This document shows positions 21,524-34,100 of a stretch of 64,000 nucleotides of DNA, in pieces. How positions within the stretch are numbered: position 1 is the stretch's first letter; the number at the start of each line of letters is the position of its first letter. The DNA lies in assembly GCA_012934845.2 (NCBI GenBank), contig WNNJ02000213.1:25451-89450 (forward strand). Reading direction: 5' to 3'. The notes under the pieces were generated by a model. It was not told the DNA's origin, made no database searches, and was given only the letters and a program-made list of their open reading frames with translations. A program made the position numbers and the translations under genes. This DNA comes from Pomphorhynchus laevis (Eukaryota > Acanthocephala > Palaeacanthocephala > Echinorhynchida > Pomphorhynchidae).

Positions 21524-22600
21524 TGACTTTCAAATGTAAATATTAATCAAAATAATTTACGTATTCGTCAATAAACTTTGAGGTTTTGTATCGCAATCTT
21601 GTTTTATTGCTGATAAGCAAATATAAATTTAATAAAATAATAAAACCTGCATTTAGTTTTTATGAATCGGCAATTTCTTTTAATTCCTTTTCATGAATTG
21701 GCAATTCCTTTTAAATTAGGAAATGTCTACGTTGATTTAATATAAACGTCATTGTTTGAACAAAATTTGGCATGCTTAAATAAATATCAAACACTTCTAA
21801 CGTTAGAAATTCATAATTTGCAAATATAAAAGAAAAAATAATATAAACATTGATTTAAAAAGATAAATAACTTTATCAATTAACAACATAATTCTATAAT
21901 ATTATTTAAAAATATTGTATTTTATGTTTTGAAAAAAGTCTATAAAATGATTTTAGTCAAATTAGTTGTCGAGATTCGACTGTTATGAGTTGCGGAAGGC
22001 AATATAAGCATTGATGCCATCCAAAATACTTGACTGTTTTTAATTTTCCATTATAATCGTAAATGTTAGATATATTAAGTGAGTTGCCAGTACATAGTGG
22101 ATAAAACAGCCGCAAATGTATATCATAGATTGAACAGTTTTATACCCAAAAAGTTCATTGTAGAAATGTCAAGACGATAACTTAGGTTACGAGTAGTAAA
22201 GTACTTTTTAAAAATGAAGTCATCTGGAACAGTATTCCGTGGTGGCTCGGTGATTATTGAACAGGTGACAATTTTAAGTTACCTTGCAAAAAAATCTCGA
22301 GCAATATTATACCGAATTATCGTAAAGTCCATCTATTTAGCGGATCAACGCATGTTTTACGGAGAATGTTTGTTTGCACGTATATAATTTTGGCGAGTCC
22401 TTACCGTTCAATTATAGCGTAGGCCACAACGCATCTTGAAATTCTGCTCTGGTCAACTTATTAACACTCGTAGGCTTAGTAATATTTTTTCATTATTTAT
22501 ATCTATTTATACAAACTTTTCAGATGCAAATAGGAATAATATTTTTTATCTCGAGATATCCATACTATTCATTGATAAAAGATAAATAATTAAGTTTAAT
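21524..22600. other. AT-rich intergenic stretch
   Basis: No gene, RNA or recognisable repeat seen downstream of the spliced gene's stop at 21523. Confidence 0.35.
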
Positions 22601-22609
22601 ATTAATAAA

Positions 22610-24560
22610 TTTTTTATTCAATAAGTGAACAAATTTATAGCCCAATTATAGCTTGCTGATATCGATATTTAGACAAATAAAAGGTGTTCCAATGGAGGTA
22701 ATAAATAAATATAAATAAATTATTACTTTATTGTTAAATATTAAGAGCCCAAATTAATATTAACTAAATAATAAAATAATAACTTAATACTAAAGAAATT
22801 AATATTAAATTTCAAATAAATTATTTATTAGTAATTAGATGTAGCATAAGCAACTTTATGCAAAGCTTAATATTTAAACGAAATTTTAAATTTTAATATC
22901 GTGATTGATTCACCGAATATCTTTCACATGTTTGCATGGGATTTATTTTTATTTATGTTCCAATAATAGCTGATTTATTTTTAGCTTTATAGAATATGAA
23001 TTTGTTCATAACTGTTTAAAAAATAAATTTAAATTATATAAAGATATGAAATATATGTTTCGATATATTGATGATCTATGTGTATTTAATTTTAGCAATT
23101 TTTATTCAATAAGTGAACAAATTTATCCAGGTACCTTTTTTCAACAAGAAGGTATATATATCGAAAATATTAGAAAATTTAATTAATCTTATATTCGGAA
23201 AAGATATACTATATATGTTATACTAACTATAACGCCTATCTAACAAAAATTAAACCATTAAATAAATATAAATGTATGGATAAAATTGAATTATTAGAAT
23301 CCTTAAATATTTTGATAAATCAAAATTATTTAAAGGTAGGAGCATCTATATTTAGACAAGTAAAAGGTGTTCCAATGGGGGTAATAGTAGCCTAATTATA
23401 GCTGATTTGTTTTTAAGCTTTATAGAATATGAATTTGTTCATAACTGTTTAAAAAATAAATTTAAATTATATAAAGATATGAAATATATGTTTCGATATA
23501 TTGATGATATATGTGTATTTAATTTTAGTAATTTTTATTCAATTAGTGAACAAATTTATCCAGGTACCTTTTTTCAACAAGAAGGTATATATATAGAAAA
23601 TATTAGAAAATTTAATTAATCTTATATTCGGAAAAGATATACTATATATGTTATAATAACTATAACGCCTATCTAGCGAAAATTAAACTATCAAGTAAAT
23701 ATAAATATATGGATAAAATTGAATTAATTGAATCCTTAAATATTTAAATAAATCAAAATTATTTAAAGGTAGGGGCATATATATTTAGACAAATAAAAGG
23801 TGTTTCAATGGGAGGCAATAGTATCCCAATTATAGCTGACTTATTTTTAAGTATGTGTATTTAACTCTAACAATTTTTATTCAATAAGCGAACAAATTTA
23901 TACAGGTAGCCTTATTCTTAATAAAACCAATATTGATGATAAAGACAGTATATATAGATATGAACATAAAATTTACATCAATTAAAACTACTTTTAATTT
24001 ATATCGTAAAGATGACATGTTTAAATTTACAAGAAACATATTTTTGTATGAGCATTCATGCATACCATATGATATTAAATATAATACATCAAATAATGAA
24101 ATTTTTAGAATTTCAACAATTTGTAATGATATTGGCTTTCTTCAAAATCATTTAAATAATTTAATAGATGCATATTTTAAACTAATAAAAATATCATCGA
24201 ACAGAAAAAAGTAAAATATATTTAAATAATATATTTTATTAAATAATATATAAAATAAATTTAAACTGTTAAGTGCACAATTTTTATGAATGGATAATAA
24301 ATCATAAGTCATAATAAATCTTAAGCGAAATTTTTTTATGGATGGATAATAGATCATATACTTTGTGTCAGAAGCAGATACTTGATAAGCAAATTGCATC
24401 AGAGGGAATACACCATTAGCATGTATTTGGCAACGCTGATATGCTGAGTCGAGAAATAGGGGCCGAAGCATGATAGCAGTTTCTATACTTAACCTCTGAT
24501 TCTTATTCTGATACATGATATGTTTTCATAAAAATTGACTTTTATTTCAAATTTTAACTT
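22610..24560 (+). mobile_element. Penelope-like element with tandemly repeated palm region
   Basis: A segment of about 431 bp encoding FLSFIEYEFVHNCLKNKFKLY and KYMFRYIDDICVFNFSNFYS is present twice in tandem (23144 and 23575 mark equivalent positions), with a third partial copy from about 23740. The downstream part (23933-24214) reads TFNLYRKDDMFKFTRNIFLYE and ICNDIGFLQNHLNNLIDAY. The structured 3' end lies at 24390-24540. The element is broken and internally rearranged. Confidence 0.7.
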
Positions 24561-24589
24561 TATATAACAATTTTTTAACAAGACTTGCA

Positions 24590-25325
24590 GAACCGAATTG
24601 GCCAGTCAACATAACAATCGAGTCGAATACGCACACATTAAGCCAAGGGGGTATATTGCTAAGTTTGTCGTAAGCTCGTCGCCGCTAACTCTTCCGAAGT
24701 GGTACGAAAACACGGTCCAACGCCAAGCTGTCGAGGTTCTGGACTTCCGCTTTCGATAGATCCATACAACACTAATTCATTCCGATCTATTCGTGAGCCG
24801 GCGAAAGCATCAGCTCTTTTTGCACGGAGCTGTTATCTGAGAATTTTTGAGTACAAGAACACACTTATAGAATGTTCGGTCTAGCTTGCCAAGAAATCTC
24901 GGATTATTCGCCGGATTCCACGCGATCTAGAACATGCGATGCTTTAAAGATGGCATATCTTATTGAAGCGGTTGTCTCGAACCCTTCCGACAAAACTGCA
25001 TAGTGGAATATCATATGGTTCATCAACATTATGAAATGCTGTCTCAATAAACTTCGCGAAAGGCGACTACAATGGTACGGCTACGTTCTCCGCGCCAATA
25101 ACACCAAACATCAATTAAGCCCATCGCCGTAACAGTGGAAAGGAAAGCATCCGATAGGAAGACTAAAGCTGCAATGGATGGACGTTATACGTCATGACCT
25201 GATGAATGTTAGTCTGGTAGCCAAGACGCCCTCGATAGAACCAAATAGAGTCAATTTTCAAAAGCAGCGAACCCCGTTCCTACATGAAAAAATTCTAAAG
25301 AAAAGAAGATGAATAAAAATACATA
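24590..25325 (+). mobile_element. RTE-like LINE C-terminal fragment
   Basis: Around 25040-25310 the + strand reads LRERRLQWYGYVLRANNTKH, then GRLKLQWMDVIRHDL and a short lysine/arginine-rich end (KILKKRR). This is the C-terminal signature of RTE/BovB-type ORF2 (RWYGHVLRR ... GRPKLRW). The upstream 24640-25000 is GC-richer and probably belongs to the same element, but its frames are broken. Confidence 0.65.
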
Positions 25326-25329
25326 AAAA

Positions 25330-25943
25330 TATTATATATATATCAATTGGTAGTACGAAAAATTGCTAGAAACTGTGGTCCAGAAGCCAAAACTGGCTAC
25401 GAATGATTTCAAATCCATATTTGCTGCTGAATAACTGGACTTCGATCATCAGCTACATCAGTCTAATGTATCACTCCGAGACGCTTCTAACCACCCAGCA
25501 GTCATCGTCGGTCGGATAAAATGGCTAGGGTGCGTTTCGACTGCTTTTGTGATAACTGTAATGACACCAGCAATTCATCACGATGCTAGACGAAACTCAG
25601 GTGCATTACGCGTATTTACTGGCTTGTTGGTGTGTGGACCTTCTAGTTATTCTTTATATGCACAAATGCGTATCCGTTGGTCAAGATGGCACTGAATTTC
25701 TCACAGGATTTCGAAAAGAATACGTTTTTTATAAATTGGTAGTGCGAAAAATCGTTTGAAACTGTGGTCCAGGAGCATATATATATATAATTTGGAATAT
25801 ATATAATGAATAGTTGCTAGGATTCTGTAGCTGGTTTTTAATGCGAAAGTCACCTCGTGTGACCTAGCAACTATTCATTACATAAATAAGCATCCATCAA
25901 AGGATCACCAGTCCCGATTTCAATCGATCTTCATGATCTCATA

Positions 25944-25945
<2 letters not shown>
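25330..25945. repeat. Unclassified repeat with duplicated 40-bp segment and hairpin
   Basis: ATTGGTAGTACGAAAAATTG...CTGTGGTCCAGAAGC at 25341 recurs at 25735 with few changes. A perfect 18-bp inverted repeat (25804-25821 with 25863-25880) encloses 41 bp and is followed by CATCAAAGGATCACCAG. A similar string occurs in the SINE-like cluster at 29 kb. No coding assignment. Confidence 0.5.

Positions 25946-26029
<84 letters not shown>
25945..26029. repeat. (TA)n microsatellite
   Basis: About 84 bp of uninterrupted TA dinucleotide repeats. Confidence 0.95.
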
Positions 26030-26032
<3 letters not shown>

Positions 26033-26176
26033 TATGTTTTCCTCATGATGAGGCATAAACACCAGGCAGCATTCTATATATCCTCATCAGATCAAGAAAT
26101 AGAACCGAATTATTCTCGCAATATTAAAGTCGCTACGTATGCCCAGTCATCCTATGTATGACGACAAACTTCAACA

Positions 26177-26218
26177 ACGGTATACGCGTTTCGCTCTAAC
26201 GGAGCTCAACAGTACCGT
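26177..26218 (-). ncRNA. Minimal type I hammerhead relic
   Basis: Minus-strand order: ACGGTA, CTGTTGA, GCTC-CGTTA-GAGC, GAAAC-GC-GTA, TACCGT. Stem I (ACGGTA/TACCGT, 6 bp) and stem II (GCTC/GAGC, 4 bp) are perfect. Stem III is reduced to one or two pairs closing GC before the GUA cleavage triplet, typical of small animal and Penelope-type hammerheads. The core CUGAUGA has become CUGUUGA, which should abolish or cripple cleavage. Confidence 0.65.
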
Positions 26219-26299
26219 GACTTTAGAAATCATCCATAGGCGCCTTAACACACGCTTAAACAATGTATAAAGCTCAAAAAACAGAACTACCCTTAATCT

Positions 26300-26395
26300 G
26301 AATCATCAGAGGAAATTTAGCATAAGCTCTGTGCATGGCAGTGCGTATTGCGGTTTAACCATGCATCAGGCACTAAATTCCTTTTAATATATATC
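26300..26395. other. Structured hairpin region
   Basis: GGAAATTTAG pairs with CTAAATTCC, and inside it TGCATGG pairs with CCATGCA; the outer strand is preceded by ATCATCAGA. The arrangement resembles the nested hairpins of the Penelope-like 3' ends, but the sequence differs. Function unknown. Confidence 0.3.
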
Positions 26396-27044
26396 CCTTT
26401 AAAGGTATATATTTATACCTTTGTCCTAAAAACGAATCTTAAAACCTTATCATCATTTTAAGTGTTTACGCTACACGAATAGGCCTTAAACAACTCAAAT
26501 GATTATTTACTGGATATAGATATAATGTGGCGAATACGCCATTCTTATCTGTATAGGAATTGCTAAAAATGCTGAAGATTTGCAATTCTGAAGTATACTT
26601 CGGATTTTAGCTGAAATTCGTTAATTGCTGTCAAAACTCGTCAGTATATCTGGTCATTCTTAATATACACATCGTAAAATGCATATTAAAAAAGATATAT
26701 ATAAATATTAAACTAATTAAACAATAAAATCGTGAACAATTTAATCGTGCAAAAACTAAGACTTCTATCGAAAAAGAAATATCGAAAAACATCGATGATA
26801 TTTCAAACGAGTGTTCTGCTAGGTGGTGCAATCAAATTTAAATTTAATTGATACTTGATGTGGAAGTGGAAAAACGCCACCGAAAGAAAATAGCACAACC
26901 ACACAGCACCAAGTCTTACAAATGGCAAAATTTTCGATGCAACGAGTGCCGAGTGTTGTTTTTCGTTACAATATAGGAAGGAAACTAAAATATGACTTTA
27001 TTTGCATGCAGTGCGTAAAGTGTGTATGAACTTGTTGTTGATCT

Positions 27045-28151
27045 ATGATCGTTAAAACGTTAAAAAAAGTGTTCTATCACATATCGCCTAGATCATCCAG
27101 TTGGTCACCGCCATGGCGGAGACAACGACTGTTTTCAGTGGAAGAATGTAAAATAGGGGACCATATCTATTTTGAACGCAGTGGCTTAAAGTTTCATGCA
27201 ATTGTTACCAAAGTAAACGTGGAATGTCAAGTTATTTCAATTATTTGTTATTTTGAACCCGATCTTTATGCTAAAGTCTTTAACAAATCGAGTGAATTGA
27301 CGGGAAATGCGGCCGGATTTTGTCGTATTAGAAAACAGCTTAAACGAAATGTTAAACTTTATAAGCTTATATATATTAAAGGCAATTATCACGAATTTAC
27401 GCTAATACGAGCAGTCAGTATACATAAAAGCTGCCCCCGAAAGGCATGCTCAAATATAGATTTTGTGAGGCATTCAGTTACAGACAGAAATGGCAAATTG
27501 CTGATTATGTTCGGCGAAAAAGAAATTTTTCGTTCGCTATTTAAAATGAGTGCGCACCATGCCTTCTCTTCAAGTCTGATAGACTTAAGTACAAATATCG
27601 GTTTGGCTTGTGCTGGTGTTGTCAAGGCCAACGTAGTACGATCAGCCGCAGAAGCAACATTGACTGCGGCTGGATCGTTAGTTACGTCGTCTATAATAGA
27701 GTCTATTCACGCTGGATTCTACATTGTTGAAACTAAAAAGCGAATGCGGAAAGGAAAGCTGTCAAAGTCGGTTTACAAAATTATTGTCACAGAAGAAACA
27801 GTTAGGGTACTTAATGTAATTATAGGAACGACAATAGGCGCGGTGTCTGGAGAATTTCTACTTCCTTTTGCCGGAGTAGGAGCAGCTATCGGTGGCGGTG
27901 TCGGTGGCCTTATTGGCAGTGTAAGCGGCTTGCTAACAGGAAAGCTTGCCGGACGGATTCTGGAATACAAACAAGACAAAAGCAGCTTGAGAAAGCAATT
28001 CGATCAAATCGATAAGAGAATGACGTATATGAGTTTAAATGGACAGCTGCCTAGTGAGCAAAATAATAGCAAATTCTATTTATATTTTGAAAATAATTCA
28101 GCACTTAATACAGTTTCTTCTTCACAAGCTACAAAGATTACACAGGTTTAA
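27045..28151 (+). CDS. LRAT-like N-terminus, glycine-zipper C-terminus protein (368 aa)
   Basis: A single open exon from ATG to TAA. Residues 37-52 (IGDHIYFERSGLKFHA) resemble the start of LRAT/NlpC-P60-type domains (GDHI-x-x-x-R then the first catalytic His). The usual NCEHF-type catalytic cysteine motif is not apparent, so it may be a non-catalytic member. Residues about 265-310 (GTTIGAVSGEFLLPFAGVGA then GGGVGGLIGSVSGLLTGK) form a glycine zipper likely to insert in or oligomerise at membranes. A lysine-rich link (KKRMRKGKLSKS) precedes it. No signal peptide. The upstream 180 bp are GC-richer, as expected of a 5' UTR/promoter. The stop is 12 bp from that of the convergent TRAIP-like gene. 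The open frame is certain; the family call is tentative. Confidence 0.8.
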   Translation: MIVKTLKKVFYHISPRSSSWSPPWRRQRLFSVEECKIGDHIYFERSGLKFHAIVTKVNVECQVISIICYFEPDLYAKVFNKSSELTGNAAGFCRIRKQLKRNVKLYKLIYIKGNYHEFTLIRAVSIHKSCPRKACSNIDFVRHSVTDRNGKLLIMFGEKEIFRSLFKMSAHHAFSSSLIDLSTNIGLACAGVVKANVVRSAAEATLTAAGSLVTSSIIESIHAGFYIVETKKRMRKGKLSKSVYKIIVTEETVRVLNVIIGTTIGAVSGEFLLPFAGVGAAIGGGVGGLIGSVSGLLTGKLAGRILEYKQDKSSLRKQFDQIDKRMTYMSLNGQLPSEQNNSKFYLYFENNSALNTVSSSQATKITQV

Positions 28152-28163
28152 TTTATATGTAAC

Positions 28164-31100
28164 TTATTTAAACTTTTTGTTGTTTGGTGGGAGACAATGA
28201 CCACCAAGTCCATCGTATCTTTTTAATTTTGTTGTGCCCTGTTTTTCTCGGTTAAATAGGCGGAGATGATTACGTAAGTAAGTTAGGCTATCGTCTGTCT
28301 CCGCTTCTTCCGAAGCAGTATCATTCAGCGTGTCCAGAGTCAAATTGCTGGACAATGAACTTTCATTTAATATTCTATCAATTGAACGTAAATTACTTTT
28401 TCTGCTTTGCTCTGCATTCATTCTGCGTTTTCGAATTGATTGATTGCCACTAACTGGAGATTGACATTCAATTGATGAAAGGCTCTCATCAGATGATATT
28501 TCATTATAAAACAATTGTGTTGTATCTTTCAATTGATCTAACTCTCTTCTCAGTAATAAACATATTCGCTTCGATTCAGCGCAAGTTACTGTTTCGCATT
28601 TGCTTAGCAATGTGTTCAAACCATACTCAGATTCTATAAAAAAACATTGATGAACCTAAAGTACATTAACTGTAAGTTAAAAGTAAAACATAATTTACCC
28701 AGGTGCATGTCAAAATAACTTTTACCGTTGTCTATTTGTAAAATATTGTACTTTATATGATAAAAAAATCCTTATTTAAAATATTAAATATTCAATAATA
28801 AAATATTAAAATATAAAATATTATTTAAAATAAAATATTAAATAATATTATTTTACATTATATAAAAATTTGTAAATATGATGTAATTGAATCGCTGCTG
28901 GTGATGTTTATGCAAGGCGATTAACACAAGGCGATTTCGCAGCAATAAAAGGTAGCTGGTTTTTAATTACCGACATAATTAGCTAAAATACAATGAAAGA
29001 ATCCATCAGAGGATCACCAGCACCGATTCAGTGATATCCTGATCATATCAGTGTTAAATATAAAGGAAGGATACATCTAGGAAAATGCGGTTTAAGGAAT
29101 TCATTACATTAAAGGTTTCATATACTGAAGAACTTTAAGCTGTACTGTTTGGTTAGTCTGTCTGTAACGTGTAGACCACCGATCAAAAGAACCTAGGTTC
29201 ATTTCTATAGAAGGAAATTACTGCGGTACGCAGCCTCTTGATGAGTTCGGGTCTACCATTGCACTGCAGTAGCAGACGTAACGATATCAATATGGCATGC
29301 TCATACCTGGCATGTTGTGAGTCAAGGTGTATGAGGTGGAAGTAGTGGAGGAATGATACTGTAGCATGTTTCTGCTGCCAAATCACCTTGTGCGATCTAT
29401 AAAAATTTACAATTAAATAAAAAACTCAATCAAAGGATCATCAGCTTAAAGAAAGAATGCTTTCAATGCATCTTGGAGAAAATACGTTTCAGAAATTCAT
29501 TGCATTGAAGATTTCATAAACTGTAGAATTTCATGCTGTACTGGATGGTTAGCCTAGTCAGTAAGGTGTATAGTTACCGATCGAATAAAAACCTATGTTC
29601 AAATCTAAAAGTGGTAGGGTTCAAAGAGAAACCACGGGTGTAATTAGCTAAAATATAATGAAAGAATAAATCAAATTCATACACAGATTCAATGATTTCC
29701 TGATCACATCAAATAAATGATATTATGAATGCTTCCGGAAAATGCGGTTTCTGAAATTCATTACATTGAAAGCTTCAAATACTAAGGAATTTATACTTTA
29801 TAGTTAGCCAAGTCGGTAATGTGTATAGCCACCGATCGAAAAAACCTAGGGTCAAACGTTTAAGGGATCAGTTAATCTGATCCTTTAAACCTTTATGATG
29901 AGATAATTTAAATGAAAATAAATAGGATAAAATATCATATTAAAATTAAATTACGATAAAATATTATCGTAAACAAATAAATTTTATCAGCAAATTTTTT
30001 AATTATTTTTAGTTAATGAGTATTTATCCATTAAAATTTAAAAAGTTTCAATAAAATTTTCTATATTTTGAATTTGCCTATAGAATAAAAAGCATAAATC
30101 TGTGATGCAATTACTTTCTAAAACTTTAAAACTTTATAGTCTCTTCGATATATTTATAGAAAGTATTTTATAATTCCATACTCTACTATCGTTTAAAGCA
30201 TTTTTAAATAATAATTATGTATTAATTTATATTAATAAATTGACCAATAAAATTAGTCAAATAATTTTATTCGATCAATAAAATTAGTCAAATAGCTCAT
30301 TTTGATAAATTGCTTATTTAACTAAAAGATTTCAATGTTCAAGAAAGTGTATCAACTCTACATTGCAAGCCCTACTTTAGTAAAGTGACTTAATATATAA
30401 TGAACAGTGAGAAGAAAATAGTAAATTATTTTCATTTTATTTTTGTAAACGCGTTTTGGTTAAAATTACAACATCAAAATATTCCAAACTATTAATAAAT
30501 ATAAATGACGAATACCATTTAAAGCGGTTTTAAGAAATTCCAATCGATCAATATGGTCTTGTAATTCGACGTTTTCATGAACAATTGACTTTAAACGAAT
30601 TTGTAGGCTATCAACTTCCCTGTATCACATTTGTATCATTAAGTTAAAAAAGAACATCAAGAAAACTTTCATTTGTTTAAACAGAATTAATAGAATTTTA
30701 GAATAAAATTATAAATTTAAATCAATTAATAACAAATTCGTTTTCATAAAACGAATTTTATATTTTTATATTTATATTTTATATTTATAATTTTATATTT
30801 TTGAAAATATAAAATGTTAAAACATAAAATTTTATGTTAAACATAAGATTCAAGATTAAACTGATTAGCTAATAAATAATTAAAATTGTATTAAAATTTT
30901 AATTTCAATCGATTAAAATTTAAACTTTATTATTTTTAACTTTGAAGGGTGCCAGCCAAAGAGATAACCATTGAAAAATGGTGAAATATAAAAGGGTGAG
31001 AACAATAAAATACGGATAAATGTTATTTGGGTAAAATATAACTTAGTTATTGTAAAATCAGGTGTTGAAGAATCAAACAATTAATAAAATTAAATTTCCA

Positions 31101-34100
31101 GAGATCAATTTCTCCAATTTAGTATATATCCATTCTATGTATAACAGTGTTTATGGCCAAAATGATAATAATATATAATATTGCTAATATTATGTAATAT
31201 TATAACATATTATATACAATATTACATAATATTATATTATATATAACATTATATATAATATTATATTATATATAATATTATATATAATATTATATATTAT
31301 ATCATATTAAATTATGTAATATTATAATATAGACTTAAAGCCTAATTACAAAGTAATTAGGCTTTAAGTTTGAGAATTTCTTACTATGAGAACTTACATA
31401 GTTTGAGAATTTTGTACTAAATACAATGTAGCATTAATTAATTTATTTATAGTTTAAAAATGGTATAATTCGTTTATAGTTGATGATGCATTTTTTTAAG
31501 AAATCAAAACAATCATAATATCCAGGTCACATTACAATATTTTTTATCTTGCAACATCATATTATCTAACTTATTTATAACTTACAACATCCTATCTTAT
31601 TTACATAACTGATGCACTCTCAAGTTCATTTTAGTATAACAAAATATAGCATAAGTTAATGCGCTTTTGTTCCAAAAGCGCATTAACTTAAGCGCATTAT
31701 ATCAACATACCTTCTAAGCCATCTAGATTAATGCGAATAATTACCAGATTTAAATAACTCCGTAACTTATTTTCGAATTAAACATATAAAAAATATTTAT
31801 CATTTCAAGTATATTTTCTCGTATTTCTATTGAATTATTCGAAGATATTAATTTAACTAATAAATATATTCATTTATAAATGTACTTAGCGTCGGGTTCT
31901 AGCTGGTCTGATTTACAAATTAGCATCTTGAAAGTGTCTGACATTGAACGCTGTTTTTCAACTTCTTTCGCAATATCAGAAGAAAGCTAAATTTTATAAA
32001 ACAGCGATTATTATTAAAGGGGAATCATATGAACTTGGATAGAAAAAATCAATAGCTGATAAAAAAATCAATATCAAATCAAGGAATAAAAGAGCACATT
32101 TTACGCGTCTGAGAAATATCTATTATTATGATTTATTATAATAAATTATAATAAATTATGATTTATTAGATTATTATGTCACTAATCATATTATTATGAT
32201 TACATTAAGTTGATTTATTATATTAATTTTAATTTCTCACATTTAATTTTATTTAATTTTTTATAAAAATTCTTCACTGCTATATTAAATGTATCCCACC
32301 CAGTGGGATAAAAAATTTAAAGTGAATAGACACTTTAAATAGATACTTTAAAAGGGTCTTTTGTTGCTAAATTAAATGATAAAAATCAAACGTTAGAATT
32401 TATTAGATTTATTAATAAATTTAACAAATAAATTTTATTTAATTTATATTTTTTATTTATATAGATGTTTTAAATATAAAAAATTGAAATGGAACAAAAT
32501 ATTTTGTTTTTGAAACCTGATAACATTGCAGTTCCTACTGATGACCTTTATTCCTTATTCGAATACATTGTATATTATTTATTAGTCAATTTTTAAAAAT
32601 TGACTTTTATTTTTAATTTTAAAAATAAATTTTATCGATATATAAATTCTAATTGTAAACAATCTTATATAATTATTTATTATTTATAATTATTTATCTT
32701 TATGGATGGATAATATAATTTGTATTCATGAATTTGAATACAAATTATTCTAATTTGTATTAGAATAACTTAATAGATATCATGAATAAGGTACCAGATA
32801 ATCAAATTTCATCAGAGGAAATACGCCATTATCATGTACTTGGCCTCGCTGCTACGTTGGATCGAGGAATAGAGTCCGAAACAAGATAGCACAGTAGTTC
32901 CTTCGAATGACCTATAATCCTTATTATAAACCTCTGTCTGATATTTATTTGTCAATTCAAAAATTGACTTTTTTTCTAAAATTTTTTATTTAGATTAATT
33001 TATTAATTTATTAAACATTTATTTTTAATTTTTTATTTAGATTATTTTTTACTTAGATTTGATTTGTATTACTGACAAGTTGTTTATTGACCTGTAAACT
33101 TTGTTTTCACGGTAATATAACCTCTGTTAGAAATTCTGACATTATATACTTTGTATAAATTAGATAAAATCTTATCACAATTATTTATTATTTATAATTC
33201 TTTTATTATACATATTATTTAATTATTAAATTTTGATTTACCATTAAAATCATTATTCTTTTCAATTTAATAGTTATATCAAATACGTAACTCAATTAGC
33301 TAATTTAATATTATGAAAAATATATCAAAAATAATTTTAAAATTAATAACTAAAATATCAAAAATAATGATATCAAAAATACCGACAATATAAAAAATAA
33401 TACGTAGACTCTGTTAGCTGATTTGTTTGAATTGTTTCAGTCTAGAGCTGCAAATGCAAGTAGATAATCTTTTCATCAAGACATCAAATCTATAATTAAA
33501 CACTGATCAATTTAGAATGCAAAATATGTAGTTTAAGATTATTTATTTACTTTTCAATATTGTAAAACTTCGTCTTTTATGCAAGTTCAATTAATTTCCA
33601 TATTTAAGACACTTAAATATCTGCATTGTTCTGATAGTTTGCAAATAAAAATCATACCTGTAAACATTTTTCTTTAAGTGATATTTTTGTTGAACGTGAT
33701 TCTAGATATTTTTGCTGAAGAGCGCTAATATCCAAATTAAATAATTGCAAACTTGAACGTTTATCATGTGTCCGCTCGAGTGCTGATAATCTCAGTATCC
33801 TATATAAACGAACAAACTTGAAAGAGTTACTATAAAATGAGTTTTAAACTAGAAAAAGTAAAATTTCCGCAAATGATTTTGATAAAAATACGATAATATC
33901 GATATTAATATAATTATTATATTATTTATATTATTCTGTTATTTATATAATCAATTATTATTAACATAAACGTTGCCTATTCCCATATTGCCAAAAACAT
34001 AATAATTTACAGAGAAATGTGGTAAAAGTAAAATTAAAATATTAATATTAAAAAATCAAATTGATATAATATTAATTTTATAAAATTCAAAACATGAAAT

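Noticed and set aside
31711-31757. Possible small TRAIP exon (YLNLVIIRINLDGLE)
   Set aside because: It needs a weak acceptor and forces a poor acceptor in the next exon, whereas splicing 31886 directly to 30619 uses a consensus CAG|G and keeps the frame.
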